Shown here one piece after another: positions 19,763 to 29,684 of a stretch of 39,638 bases of DNA. Position 1 is the stretch's first letter. The number at the start of each line of letters is the position of its first letter. The notes under the pieces are model-generated. The model saw only the letters and a list, made by a program, of their open reading frames with translations, did not search any database and was not told the DNA's origin. The stretch spans positions 1-39,638 of the forward strand of contig JAAYBK010000393.1 in NCBI GenBank assembly GCA_012718885.1, read 5' to 3'. A program made the position numbers and the translations under genes. This DNA comes from Ruminococcus sp. (GTDB lineage: Bacteria; Bacillota; Clostridia; Oscillospirales; Ruminococcaceae).

Positions 19763-19842
19763 TGGTCTTATACCTCCGGATATATAGAAAAATATATGAG
19801 AGCTGTCCTTCTGTCGCGGACAGTCTCCGGCCTCTCGTAACA

Positions 19843-20323
19843 AGATATGATAAGCGATAGCGATATGATAAGAAAAGAATTATTTATAAAAGATAAGATA
19901 TGATTATTATTTTGTTGTTGTTGTAGAGGCTGTCTAAAAGTTGAAACAGGGAACGATCCTCTGTGATACGCCTAAAAAGCGTCCACATGAGGATGTTGTG
20001 AATTTTTTGAATTTGTTGGAAGCTCCGGCGGAGCTCGCTTTCAGTGTGGAATCAGTTAAATACTGTTGAGTTGAAAGTATGTAAAAGTGGACAGATCTGT
20101 TGAATCGTTCCCCGACAGGGAGATCTTTCAAAAAGCTGTTGATTGTTGATAAAGTGATACTGTTCAAACCTGTCAGGAATAATTTTTTCATTGCCGGATA
20201 ATTTACGGCAGGAAGAGTGATAGTTCTTCAAAATATGATTCCACAGTGTTTTTAACACTGTGTTGAAAACTATGTGGAATCAACTCTTTCAACAGAGTTT
20301 TCAACATTTTAAACTTTCGTTGT
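19843..20323. other. oriC: oriC half 1 (dnaN-dnaA intergenic): DnaA-box-like cluster and AT-rich tract
   Basis: TGTGGAATC (20045, 20273), GATTCCACA (20237), TGTTGAGTT (20064), TGTTGAATC (20098), TGTTGATTG/TGTTGATAA (20137/20144), TGTTGAAAAC (20261), GTTTTCAACA (20297); AT-rich GATATGATAAG repeats at 19844-19872. Confidence 0.75.
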
Positions 20324-21694
20324 TTAAACCTTGCTCTTATCCTTGATATCCTTGATAATGTCCTCCACAAGGTTCTTGAGGTTGGAATCCTTTTCCATTC
20401 CTTCAGAGATGCTTGTTACTGAATATACGATAGTGGAGTGATCTCTGCCGCCGAATTCAGTACCTATAGAAGCAAGAGGCATCTGTGTGATCTCTCTTAC
20501 TACATATATAGCGACCTTTCTTGCTATGGATATCTGTGCGGAGCGCTTATTTGAGCGGATATCGTCAGCAGATACGCCGTAAACTGTTGATACCTCAGAT
20601 ATGATCTTCTCAACTGTAATCGGGATAGGCTGCTCATCGGTAAGTACGTCACGGATAACGCTCTGTGCCATAGATATGGTTATAGGGCTTCCGGCGAAGT
20701 GATTGAGAGCTTTAAGGCGGACAACTGCGCCTTCGAGCTGACGGATATTGGATTTCAGGCGGTTTGCCATGAATTCAGCGACCTCGCTGGGCATTTTCAG
20801 TTCAAGGAGCTCAGACTTTCTGTTGATGATAGCAAGTCTTGTCTCATAGTCAGGAGCAGATATATCTGCGATAAGTCCGCCTTCAAAACGTGTGCGGAGT
20901 CTCTCCTCAAGGGTGAGCAGCTCCTTCGGCGGCTTATCAGATGTGATAACGATCTGCTTTCCCTCCTGGTGGAGCTTATAGAAGGTATGGAAGAATTCCT
21001 CCTGCATACGCTCTTTTCCGGCGAAGAACTGAACATCGTCGATGAGAAGTATATCGGCGTTGCGGTACTTGTCCTGGAAATTGGAGATATGGCTGGTATT
21101 AAGAGCATTTACCAGGTCACTTCCGAAGGTCTCGCTGGTAACATATACTATATTGAAATCGGGGTGGTTCTTTCTTACCTCGTTGGCGATAGCTGTGATG
21201 AGGTGGGTCTTTCCCATTCCGGAAGGACCGTAGATGAAGAGAGGATTATAGTCCGGTACAGATTTCTCTCCGCAGTTCTTTGCCACTGATTTACTGCAGG
21301 CAAGTGCAAATTCGTTGGAACGTCCTTCTATGAATGTATCGAAGGTATAGTCATAATTAGCAAATTTATAGGACTTTTCCAGTTCTGCGTGCTTCTTTTC
21401 GAGCTCGTCGTCAGTGGGTATCTTTATCTTTTCCGAATCATTATTTTCTACATTTATGACAAGATCTATATTGAAGCCGATAACGTGAAGAAATGCATCC
21501 TTTAATATTTCATTGTATTTTGATACGATAATATTTTTCTGAAAGTCTGTAGGAATAGAGAAAACAGCTTCTGTGGGAGTGAAGCTTTCTGGCTTCATCT
21601 GATCCAGCCAGGTAGTCCAGGCGATTTCCGGTATTTTTTTATTTTCAAGGCAGTAATTCTTAACTTTTTCAAAAACTTCCTCAAACGAATTCAT
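20324..21694 (-). CDS. dnaA: Chromosomal replication initiator protein DnaA
   Basis: 'NPLFIYGPSGMGKTHLITAIANEV', 'ADILLIDDVQFFAGKERMQEEFFHTFYKLHQEGKQIVITSDKPPKEL', 'GGRDHSTIVYSV'. Confidence 0.98.
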   Translation of the reverse strand: MNSFEEVFEKVKNYCLENKKIPEIAWTTWLDQMKPESFTPTEAVFSIPTDFQKNIIVSKYNEILKDAFLHVIGFNIDLVINVENNDSEKIKIPTDDELEKKHAELEKSYKFANYDYTFDTFIEGRSNEFALACSKSVAKNCGEKSVPDYNPLFIYGPSGMGKTHLITAIANEVRKNHPDFNIVYVTSETFGSDLVNALNTSHISNFQDKYRNADILLIDDVQFFAGKERMQEEFFHTFYKLHQEGKQIVITSDKPPKELLTLEERLRTRFEGGLIADISAPDYETRLAIINRKSELLELKMPSEVAEFMANRLKSNIRQLEGAVVRLKALNHFAGSPITISMAQSVIRDVLTDEQPIPITVEKIISEVSTVYGVSADDIRSNKRSAQISIARKVAIYVVREITQMPLASIGTEFGGRDHSTIVYSVTSISEGMEKDSNLKNLVEDIIKDIKDKSKV

Positions 21695-21763
21695 GATTTA
21701 CCTCCGTACAAAAATTATAAATGAGTGAAAAAAACAACACTCTCCTATATTAATATATAGTAT

Positions 21764-21792
21764 ATTATAACATAAGGCTGTTTAAAATGCAA
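21764..21792 (-). promoter_or_regulatory. Putative dnaA promoter
   Basis: Reverse strand TTGCAT - 17 nt - TATAAT. Confidence 0.65.
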
Positions 21793-21825
21793 GCGGTTTT
21801 ATATAATAAAGATTTAGAAAATACA

Positions 21826-22055
21826 CCTCTTCTCAACACACAATTTGACATATTGTTGAAAACTCTGTTGAATTATAGTTTTACAGTGGAAAAGTGCCAT
21901 TGATCTGCTATACAAAAAGCATTGAAGCGTGTAAAAATTTGTGGATTTATTTTTAATTCCTGTTGATTCAACATATTTGTGCGATCTGTTATATACATAT
22001 ATCAACATTGAAAAATGTTTTAAACAGCAGTTTTCAACACTGTGTTGAGAAATAT
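21826..22055. other. oriC: oriC half 2 (dnaA-rpmH intergenic): DnaA-box-like cluster
   Basis: TTCTCAACA (21830), TGTTGAAAAC (21854), TGTTGAATT (21866), TGTGGATTT (21940), TGTTGATTC (21961), GTTTTCAACA (22030), TGTTGAGAA (22043). Confidence 0.7.
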
Positions 22056-22221
22056 TATGACAGGCGAATCAAAGCTGTACAAGCAATGCTGTTATCGGGG
22101 ATATTCCGCTTTTTTAAGCCTTTTCCCTGACAAAATGGTGAAAAAACTTCGTTGACATTTATAAGTATATTGGCAAATAGTATGAATTTAAGGGTTTTGC
22201 TGAAAAAATTTTAAAAAGCAC

Positions 22222-22250
22222 TTGACATATTCCCTTTTTTAATATATAAT
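22222..22250 (+). promoter_or_regulatory. Consensus promoter for rpmH
   Basis: TTGACA - 17 nt - TATAAT. Confidence 0.85.
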
Positions 22251-22346
22251 GTTTAGGTGTAATGCAGAAATATGCATATCGGGATCTGCGCTTCAATGGA
22301 GCAGAGATCCTTAACATATCACTTGAGAAGAGAGGAGGATCTTATA

Positions 22347-22481
22347 TTGAAAAGAACATATCAGCCTAAGAAGCTCCACAGAAAGAAGGGGCACGGCTTC
22401 ATGAAGAGAATGGCTACTAAGAACGGCAGAAAGGTTTTAGCTCGTAGAAGATCTAAGGGCAGAGCAAGATTAACTCACTGA
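22347..22481 (+). CDS. rpmH: 50S ribosomal protein L34
   Basis: (M)[43 protein letters not shown], 44 aa, TTG start after GAGGAGG. Confidence 0.95.
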   Translation: MKRTYQPKKLHRKKGHGFMKRMATKNGRKVLARRRSKGRARLTH

Positions 22482-22490
22482 CGAGGCTGA

Positions 22491-22522
22491 CCACAAAATT
22501 CTAAAATTTTGTGGTCTTTTTT
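22491..22522 (+). terminator. Terminator/attenuator between rpmH and rnpA
   Basis: CCACAAAATT-CTAA-AATTTTGTGG-TCTTTTTT. Confidence 0.85.
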
Positions 22523-22550
22523 GTTAGTATGGTATGCTTATGGTATTATT

Positions 22551-22919
22551 ATGCTTTATACTGAAATTCTGAACGATAATAAGGACTTTCTTTTACTCTA
22601 TAAAAAAGGCAGATACTCCGCTTCAAAATACTCGGTCATTTACGTAAGACCAAACGGCAGACCCTTCAACCGCCTCGGTATCACTGCCGGCAAGAAGGTG
22701 GGCAACGCCGTTTCACGCAACAGAGCTAAAAGACTTATCCGCCTCGCCTATCGCCTTTACGAAAAGGATATGCCTATAGGTATGGATATTGTCATCGTTG
22801 CAAGAAGCAGGATATGTGAGATCAAGTCCCAGGAGTACTGCGGTTATATGGAGAAGTACGGCATTGCTGAGATCAACAAGATGTTCCGCAGCTTCAAGCC
22901 GTCCGGACAGGGAAAATGA
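22551..22919 (+). CDS. rnpA: Ribonuclease P protein component
   Basis: 'YKKGRYSASKYSVIYVRPNG...RLGITAGKKVGNAVSRNRAKRLIRLAYRL'. Confidence 0.95.
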   Translation: MLYTEILNDNKDFLLLYKKGRYSASKYSVIYVRPNGRPFNRLGITAGKKVGNAVSRNRAKRLIRLAYRLYEKDMPIGMDIVIVARSRICEIKSQEYCGYMEKYGIAEINKMFRSFKPSGQGK

Positions 22920-23209
22920 GATATATCGCTCTTGGTCTGATAAAATTCTATCAGAAATGTATATCTCCCCTCTTCCCCGCTAAATGTAAATACTACCCGA
23001 CCTGCAGCAATTACGCTTTCGGTGCTTTCAGGAGATTTGGCTTCTTCAGAGGCTTTCTTCTTGCCGCCTGGAGGATACTCCGCTGCAATCCATGGTCACT
23101 GGGAGGGATAGATCCCGTTCCGGAAAAATTTACGTTCAGATATAAGAAGATAGACTATGCCTCTGTCCATAATAACAGCATGAGCAATGACGAAGACAAT
23201 AAAATGTAA
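22916..23209 (+). CDS. yidD: Membrane protein insertion efficiency factor YidD
   Basis: 'LIKFYQKCISPLFPAKCKYYPTCSNYAFGAFRRFGFFRGFLLAAWRILRCNPWSLGGIDPVP'. Confidence 0.96.
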   Translation: MRYIALGLIKFYQKCISPLFPAKCKYYPTCSNYAFGAFRRFGFFRGFLLAAWRILRCNPWSLGGIDPVPEKFTFRYKKIDYASVHNNSMSNDEDNKM

Positions 23210-23221
23210 GAGGGATGAATA

Positions 23222-24379
23222 TTGAACGCACTTTATGATATCATCGGTATCCCCTTCGGATACCTTATGCAGCTTATCAATTATCTGGTCGGAAACTATG
23301 CGCTTTCGATCATCATATTCACTATCGTCACGAAGATCATCTTCCTGCCGGTAAACTATAAGACACAGAAGAACGCTGCACGTATGCAGCTGCTCAATCC
23401 TAAGCTTGAAAAGCTGAGGAAGAGCTACTCAAATAACCCACAGAGACTTCAGGAGGAGCAGCAGAAGCTCTATGTCGAGGAAGGCATCAACCCTATGGGA
23501 AGCTGTCTCCCCGCTTTCATCCAGATGTTCCTCGTATTCGGAGTCATCGACGTTGTGTATAAGCCTATCACTCACATCCTCCGTATACCTAAGGATGTAA
23601 GAAAACAGGCTGCTGAGATCGCTTCAAAGCTCCGTGTAGAGGAAATTGGAAGCAAGGGCAAATTCAAGTCCGGCGACCTGAGAAGTGAGCTTTATATCAG
23701 GGAAATGCTCGAAAAGCATTACGACGCATTTACCGGTCTCAGCCATAACTTTGCCGAGAGAGTTGACGACTTCTACAACAAGTTCACTTTCCTTGGCGCA
23801 AACCTTGCAAAGTATCCCTCACTTAATCCTGCTTCATGGAACAGTGAGACTATCGTTCTGGCTATGATACCCTTTATGGCTGGTCTTGCTCAGCTTATAT
23901 CATCTGTTTACAGCCAGATACACCAGAAGAAGGTCAATCCTAATATGCAGAATCCCGGATGCATGACTGCTATGATGTACCTCATGCCCCTGCTCTCTAT
24001 CTACTTTGCTTTCAAGCTCCCGGCAGGTATCGGTTTCTATTGGATATGGTCAGCACTCTTCTCATTCGTTATCACATTCGCACTCAATCAGTACTTCACA
24101 CCTGAGCGTACTGTTGCTATAAATGAGAAGGAAAAGGAAAAGGCTCGTCTCTATGCTGAAAAGCACCCTGAGAAGAAGACCTTCATGCAGAGAATGATGG
24201 AACAGCAGGAAGCTGCTAATCAGCAGGCCGGCGGTGCAAAGAAGAAGTCAAACAATGAAAAGACTTCTCGTTCAGAAATGAATAAGTATAACAGAGATAA
24301 GATAAAAGAGGCCAGAAAGCGTATGGCTGAAAAGTACGGCGACATCTATGATGAGTCCGACAATGATGATAATGATTGA
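23222..24379 (+). CDS. yidC: YidC/Oxa1 family membrane protein insertase
   Basis: 'YALSIIIFTIVTKIIFLPVNYKTQKNAARMQLLNPKLEKLRKSY', 'GINPMGSCLPAFIQMFLVFGVIDVVYKPITH'; TTG start. Confidence 0.95.
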   Translation: MNALYDIIGIPFGYLMQLINYLVGNYALSIIIFTIVTKIIFLPVNYKTQKNAARMQLLNPKLEKLRKSYSNNPQRLQEEQQKLYVEEGINPMGSCLPAFIQMFLVFGVIDVVYKPITHILRIPKDVRKQAAEIASKLRVEEIGSKGKFKSGDLRSELYIREMLEKHYDAFTGLSHNFAERVDDFYNKFTFLGANLAKYPSLNPASWNSETIVLAMIPFMAGLAQLISSVYSQIHQKKVNPNMQNPGCMTAMMYLMPLLSIYFAFKLPAGIGFYWIWSALFSFVITFALNQYFTPERTVAINEKEKEKARLYAEKHPEKKTFMQRMMEQQEAANQQAGGAKKKSNNEKTSRSEMNKYNRDKIKEARKRMAEKYGDIYDESDNDDND

Positions 24380-24401
24380 TTTTTATTAAGGAGGTATAAA
24401 T

Positions 24402-25526
24402 ATGACTGAAATTTTTAAGGCTGATTCTGTTGAGGAGGCTAAGGCTCTCGCCGTAAAAAAGTTCGGTAAGGACAAGCAGATCAAGTTTGAGATCGTTGAG
24501 GAGGGCAAAAAAGGTCTGTTCGGCATAGGCAAGAAGGAAGCTGTTGTAAAGGCTTCTGTTGCTGATGCTCCCGCTCAGACAGCTGCTGCTTCAAAGCCGG
24601 TCACTGAGGTAAAGGCTCCTGTAAAGTCTGCCGCAGCCGTTAAGACTGAGGAGGTAAAGCAGGTCGTTAAGAAGGAAGCAAAGTCCGAGGTTGAAAAGCT
24701 CGTTGAAGAGGTAAAGAAGCCTGTTGAAGAGGCTGCCGAGAAGATCACAAAGACCGAAGAAAAGATCAAGGAGACTGTCAGCACTGAGGCTGCTCCTGAA
24801 AATAATGAGCCTGAGAACGATGAGCAGGAATTCTCTCTCGACAACTTCACTCTCATTGAGGATGAATCTCAGATCCACCCAAAGGTAAAGCTTGCAAGAG
24901 ATTACATCACAAGCATCCTCAGAGCAATAGATATCGATGTTCAGTTCACTATCTATCAGAATGAATCCGGCGCTGTTATCAATATCGAAAGCGATAATAA
25001 TGGTACTATCATCGGAAGAAGAGGCGAAACTCTTGACTCACTCCAGTACCTCTGCTCAATAATCGCTAACAAGGGCGATAAGGATTACTTCAGGATCACC
25101 ATTGACTGCCTTGGCTACCGCAGCAAGAGAAAGGATACTCTTGAGCAGCTTGCTGCAAAGGTTGCAAAGTCTGTTCTCAGAACAGGCCGTTCACAGCCTC
25201 TTGAGCCAATGAATCCATATGAGAGAAGAGTTATCCACTCTGCTATTTCAAATATCGAAGGCGTTTCCTCACGTTCAGTCGGCGAGGAGCCTTACAGAAA
25301 GATCATCATTTCTTCCACTAATCCGAGAAAGAACGACAGACGCCGTGACGACAGAAGAGGCGGAAGAAGAAACGACAGACGTGGCGGTGAAAGAAGAAAC
25401 CACGACAGAGAGGTAAATATGGAGCGTAGATCCGTTGATCTCTCAACAAGCTTCGAGAAGGACTACAAGAGACCAAAGCCTGAGGACACTATGGAGGGCG
25501 GTCTCTACGGAAAGATCGAGCTTTGA
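24402..25526 (+). CDS. jag: RNA-binding protein Jag/KhpB (Jag-N, KH, R3H) with long charged linker
   Basis: Jag-N 'SVEEAKALAVKKFGKDKQIKFEIVEEGKKGLFGIGKKEAVV', KH 'GTIIGRRGETLDSLQYLCSIIANK', R3H 'LEPMNPYERRVIHSAISNIEGVSSRSVGEEPYRKIIIS'. Confidence 0.93.
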   Translation: MTEIFKADSVEEAKALAVKKFGKDKQIKFEIVEEGKKGLFGIGKKEAVVKASVADAPAQTAAASKPVTEVKAPVKSAAAVKTEEVKQVVKKEAKSEVEKLVEEVKKPVEEAAEKITKTEEKIKETVSTEAAPENNEPENDEQEFSLDNFTLIEDESQIHPKVKLARDYITSILRAIDIDVQFTIYQNESGAVINIESDNNGTIIGRRGETLDSLQYLCSIIANKGDKDYFRITIDCLGYRSKRKDTLEQLAAKVAKSVLRTGRSQPLEPMNPYERRVIHSAISNIEGVSSRSVGEEPYRKIIISSTNPRKNDRRRDDRRGGRRNDRRGGERRNHDREVNMERRSVDLSTSFEKDYKRPKPEDTMEGGLYGKIEL

Positions 25527-25542
25527 TCCATTGAATAACGAG

Positions 25543-25572
25543 AACAACGGCAGCTTTTGCCGTTGTTTTTTT
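25543..25572 (+). terminator. Intrinsic terminator between jag and mnmE
   Basis: AACAACGGCA-GCTTT-TGCCGTTGTTTTTTT. Confidence 0.85.
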
Positions 25573-25584
25573 AGGAGTGATTTT

Positions 25585-26946
25585 ATGTCAACTATTGCTG
25601 CTATCTCGACGCCGGAGGCTGCCGGAGGTATTGCAGTTATAAGAATATCAGGTGAGGATTCATTCCATGTTGCAGACAGAGTATTTCGTTCGGTGAGCGG
25701 TAAAAAGGCTGCTGATATGGGCGGATATACCTGTGCATACGGCACAGCCTATGACGGTGACGAGCGTATCGATGACTGCATCCTGACCGTGTTCAGAGCC
25801 CCCCACAGCTACACCGGAGAGGATACAGCTGAGATATCCTGTCACGGAGGGCTTTATGTAACAAGGAGGATTCTTCGCGCCCTTCTGAAAAACGGAGCGG
25901 AAAATGCCGGCCCGGGAGAGTTCACAAAACGTGCTTTCATGAACGGAAAGCTCGACCTGACACAGGCAGAAGCGGTCATGGATATAATCTCTGCAAAGGG
26001 TGAAAGAGAGCTGAAGATGGCTGAAAATCTCCGTGAGGGAGCAGCTTTCAAGAAGGCTGATGAATGTTCCAAAAGGCTGATGAAGCTGCTGGGAGACCTT
26101 GCAGCCTGGGCGGATTATCCCGAGGAAGATATTCCTGCCGTTGAGCCTGAGAATCTTTCAGCGGAGCTTAACTCCATAAGAGACGAGCTCAATGAGCTGA
26201 TAATTAATTATGATTGCGGACGTATCCTCCGTGAGGGTGTCGCAACTGCTATCATCGGCCGACCTAATGTTGGCAAATCAACCCTCTTCAACTGTCTCAG
26301 CGGCTATAGCCGCAGCATCGTTACTGATATTGCCGGAACTACCCGAGATATTATTGAGGAATCTGTCAGCATCGGAGACATTGTTCTGAGACTTTCGGAT
26401 ACTGCCGGAATTCATCAGACTGAGGATAAGATAGAGGGTATCGGAGTTGATATGGCTGAAAAAATGATAGGTTCGTCTGAACTAATTATTGCAGTATTTG
26501 ACGGTGGCTGTCCGCTCACGGAGGACGATCAATATTTAATTAATAAAATTAATAATAAAAAATGCGTTGCTGTTATCAATAAAAATGATGTCAATCAGAC
26601 GCTTGATATCCAGCCTATCAAAGATAAATTTAAACATATAGTATATATTTCTGCTAAGGAAAATCAGGGCGTTGATGACCTTAAAAGAGAAATTGAAGAG
26701 ATTTTTCAGATCAATGAGAACACAGTTAATTCTGTTTCAGCTGCTAATGAAAGACAGAAAAGATGTATTGAGTCCGCTATCACCTGCATTGAAAATACAA
26801 TTAATGCAATTGAAAATGGTGAGATGCTGGATGCGGTAAATGTGATTCTTGATGAGGCTGAGCAGTATTTGCTTGAGCTTACGGGACAGCGTATTACAAA
26901 TGCAGTTGTTGATGAAGTGTTCTCAAGATTCTGTGTCGGAAAATAA
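25585..26946 (+). CDS. mnmE: tRNA modification GTPase MnmE
   Basis: MSTIAAISTPEAAGGIAVIRISG..., 'GRPNVGKSTLFNCLSGYSRSIVTDIAGTTRDIIEE', C-terminal 'FSRFCVGK'. Confidence 0.97.
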   Translation: MSTIAAISTPEAAGGIAVIRISGEDSFHVADRVFRSVSGKKAADMGGYTCAYGTAYDGDERIDDCILTVFRAPHSYTGEDTAEISCHGGLYVTRRILRALLKNGAENAGPGEFTKRAFMNGKLDLTQAEAVMDIISAKGERELKMAENLREGAAFKKADECSKRLMKLLGDLAAWADYPEEDIPAVEPENLSAELNSIRDELNELIINYDCGRILREGVATAIIGRPNVGKSTLFNCLSGYSRSIVTDIAGTTRDIIEESVSIGDIVLRLSDTAGIHQTEDKIEGIGVDMAEKMIGSSELIIAVFDGGCPLTEDDQYLINKINNKKCVAVINKNDVNQTLDIQPIKDKFKHIVYISAKENQGVDDLKREIEEIFQINENTVNSVSAANERQKRCIESAITCIENTINAIENGEMLDAVNVILDEAEQYLLELTGQRITNAVVDEVFSRFCVGK

Positions 26947-26962
26947 TGTTTCACGTGAAACA
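26947..26962. promoter_or_regulatory. parS: parS site (perfect)
   Basis: TGTTTCACGTGAAACA. Confidence 0.95.
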
Positions 26963-26980
26963 ATCAAATGAGGATTTTTT

Positions 26981-28870
26981 ATGTCATATAAAATGGGAGA
27001 ATTTGATGTTGCCGTTGTAGGTGCTGGTCATGCAGGAGTAGAGGCTGCACTCGCTTCAGCACGACTTGGCTGCAAAACGGTAATGTTTACAATATCATTG
27101 GATCAGATAGCAAATATGCCCTGTAATCCGTCAATCGGAGGCACTGCAAAGGGACATCTTGTACGTGAGATAGATGCTCTTGGCGGTGAAATGGGCAAGG
27201 CTGCTGACAAATGTTTCATACAAAGTCGTATGTTGAACAGAGGAAAAGGACCTGCTGTTCATAGTTTAAGAGTGCAGGCAGACAGAGTAAAATACCACAA
27301 TTATATGAAAGAGGTATGCGAAAAACAGAAAAATCTGTTTGTGAAACAAGGTGAAGTTGCAGAAATAATAGTTAAAGAAGGAAAAATTACTGGCATAAAA
27401 ACATCACTGGGAGCAGAATATTCTGTAAAATCAGTGATAATTGCAACAGGAACCTACCTTAAAGGCAAGATACATATTGGTGAAGTTTCATATGAAAGCG
27501 GCCCTGATTCCGCATTGCCAAGTAAGTATTTATCGAAAAGCCTGCTTGAAAATGGAGTAGAGCTTCGTCGTTTTAAGACTGGAACCCCCTGCCGTGTAAA
27601 CAAGAGAAGTATCAATTTTGACATAATGGAACGCCAGGACGGTGACGAAAAAATTGTACCTTTCTCCTTTGAAACACCCACTGAGGGGTTAAAGAATCAG
27701 GTGAGCTGTTACGTTACCTATACCAATAGTAAAACACATGAGGTCATACTTTCAAACCTTGACAGATCACCGCTATATAGCGGTAGGATAGAAGGAGTTG
27801 GACCAAGATACTGTCCTTCTATCGAGGACAAAATAGTAAGGTTTTCTGATAAGCCTCGCCATCAACTTTTTGTTGAGCCTATGGGTTTGACTACAGAAGA
27901 GTACTATTTACAGGGAATGTCTTCATCTCTGCCGGAGGATGTACAGCTTTCATTCCTGAAAACAATAGAGGGACTTGAAGATGTAGAGATAATGAGACCT
28001 GCATATGCGATCGAATATGATTGCTGTGATCCCCTTCAGCTTCTTCCAACACTTGAATTTAAGAAGATCAGCGGATTATATGGTGCAGGACAATTTAACG
28101 GTAGCTCCGGATATGAAGAGGCCGGTGCACAGGGAATTGTTGCTGGTATAAATGCTGCACTAAAGATCAAAGGTAAGGAGCCAATGATTCTTGACAGGGC
28201 AAGCTCATACATTGGAACATTAGTAGACGACCTTGTTACGAAAGGCTGTTCAGATCCTTATAGAATGATGACTTCAAGAAGTGAATACAGACTGATTTTG
28301 AGGCAGGATAATGCAGATCAAAGACTAACTCCTATTGGATATAAAATAGGTTTGATTTCACGTGAAAGATATGATAAACTACTAAAAAAAGAAGATCTTG
28401 TAAAAAAAGAAATTGACAGGATATGTTCTATTAATATTGGACCAAGTGATGATTTGAATGAATTCTTAATTTCTAGCCATACCTCCCCTTTGAGTAATGG
28501 TTGTAAATTAAGTGATCTTGTTCGCCGTCCACAGCTCAATTATAATGATCTTGCTTTTATTGATCCTGATAGAGAAGAACTTGCAGATGATGTAAAAGAA
28601 CAGGTTGAACTTCAGATTAAATATGAGGGATATATTTCAAAGCAACTTGCTCAAATTGAACAGATGCGTAGACTTGAAGAGAAAAAATTGCCTGAATACC
28701 TTGACTATAAGGATATATATGGCCTCAGACTTGAAGCAGTTGAGAAGCTAAATAAGGTTAAACCGGTTTCTTTAGGTCAGGCATCAAGAATATCTGGTGT
28801 CTCCCCTGCTGATATTTCATTGCTTGCTGTATGGCTTCAGAAAGAGAAAGGTGAGAACAATGCTTCCTGA
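26981..28870 (+). CDS. mnmG: tRNA uridine-5-carboxymethylaminomethyl modification enzyme MnmG
   Basis: '[64 protein letters not shown]'. Confidence 0.97.
   Translation: MSYKMGEFDVAVVGAGHAGVEAALASARLGCKTVMFTISLDQIANMPCNPSIGGTAKGHLVREIDALGGEMGKAADKCFIQSRMLNRGKGPAVHSLRVQADRVKYHNYMKEVCEKQKNLFVKQGEVAEIIVKEGKITGIKTSLGAEYSVKSVIIATGTYLKGKIHIGEVSYESGPDSALPSKYLSKSLLENGVELRRFKTGTPCRVNKRSINFDIMERQDGDEKIVPFSFETPTEGLKNQVSCYVTYTNSKTHEVILSNLDRSPLYSGRIEGVGPRYCPSIEDKIVRFSDKPRHQLFVEPMGLTTEEYYLQGMSSSLPEDVQLSFLKTIEGLEDVEIMRPAYAIEYDCCDPLQLLPTLEFKKISGLYGAGQFNGSSGYEEAGAQGIVAGINAALKIKGKEPMILDRASSYIGTLVDDLVTKGCSDPYRMMTSRSEYRLILRQDNADQRLTPIGYKIGLISRERYDKLLKKEDLVKKEIDRICSINIGPSDDLNEFLISSHTSPLSNGCKLSDLVRRPQLNYNDLAFIDPDREELADDVKEQVELQIKYEGYISKQLAQIEQMRRLEEKKLPEYLDYKDIYGLRLEAVEKLNKVKPVSLGQASRISGVSPADISLLAVWLQKEKGENNAS
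28355..28370. promoter_or_regulatory. Degenerate parS-like site inside mnmG
   Basis: GATTTCACGTGAAAGA; core TTTCACGTGAAA intact. Confidence 0.5.
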
Positions 28871-29564
28871 TTTTGAATTTTGTTGCGATGCGTTTAAAAA
28901 ATATGGGTTTGAATTAAGCAATGATAACTATAAGAAGTTCTGTGCGTATTCGGATTATCTTGTTGAATATAATAAAAATGTTAATCTCACTGCTATCACT
29001 GAGCCAATGGAGATTCTCTATAAGCATTTCATTGATAGCATAATGATTACTCGTTACATTGATATTCCTTTTGGTGCCTCGTTGATCGATGTTGGAACAG
29101 GCGCCGGATTTCCGTCTGTTCCAATTAAGATAATCAGGCCTGATATTAATCTGACACTTCTTGACAGTCTAAATAAAAGAATAGTTTTTCTTGATTCACT
29201 TTGCAATATTCTTGAGATTGATGCTCAGCTTATACATGGCCGTGCTGAGGATTTCTCCAAGAAAGAGGAATTTCGAGAAAAATATGACTTTGCTTGTGCG
29301 AGGGCGGTTACAAATATGTCTCTTCTTAGTGAATTATGCATTCCTTTTGTTAGGGTTGGCGGCAAATTTATTTCAATGAAAGGTCCAACTGAGAATATTT
29401 CAATTGGCTATAATGCGATAGAGATACTGGGCGGAATTGTTTCACGTGAAACAAATTATACTGTTGAAGCTGAAGAACGCAGGATAATTGAGATCAGTAA
29501 AATATCGCAAACACCAACAAAATATCCGAGAAATAGCAGTCAGATAAAGAAAAAATTACTCTGA
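28860..29564 (+). CDS. rsmG: 16S rRNA (guanine527-N7)-methyltransferase
   Basis: '[25 protein letters not shown]', '[37 protein letters not shown]'; overlaps the mnmG 3' end. Confidence 0.95.
   Translation: MLPDFEFCCDAFKKYGFELSNDNYKKFCAYSDYLVEYNKNVNLTAITEPMEILYKHFIDSIMITRYIDIPFGASLIDVGTGAGFPSVPIKIIRPDINLTLLDSLNKRIVFLDSLCNILEIDAQLIHGRAEDFSKKEEFREKYDFACARAVTNMSLLSELCIPFVRVGGKFISMKGPTENISIGYNAIEILGGIVSRETNYTVEAEERRIIEISKISQTPTKYPRNSSQIKKKLL
29438..29453. promoter_or_regulatory. parS: parS site (perfect) inside rsmG
   Basis: TGTTTCACGTGAAACA. Confidence 0.95.
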
Positions 29565-29684
29565 AAAATCATTATTATATCCAAAGATCCGCTTTTATGT
29601 AGAATAAAGGCGGATTATTTTTGTAGCAATTATTTCCGGAACATGATATCATTATGCTATCAATTTAATTGCGAGGTACATAAT

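Noticed and set aside
22272-22346. N-terminal extension of rpmH ([25 protein letters not shown])
   Set aside because: Canonical L34 begins at [11 protein letters not shown] at 22347 has an ideal RBS; the upstream stretch is a leader with a GGATCTGC...GCAGAGATCC hairpin.
24575-24878. Minus-strand ORFs antisense to the jag linker
   Set aside because: Low-complexity Ser/Phe/Leu translations produced by the repetitive Lys/Glu/Val linker on the other strand.
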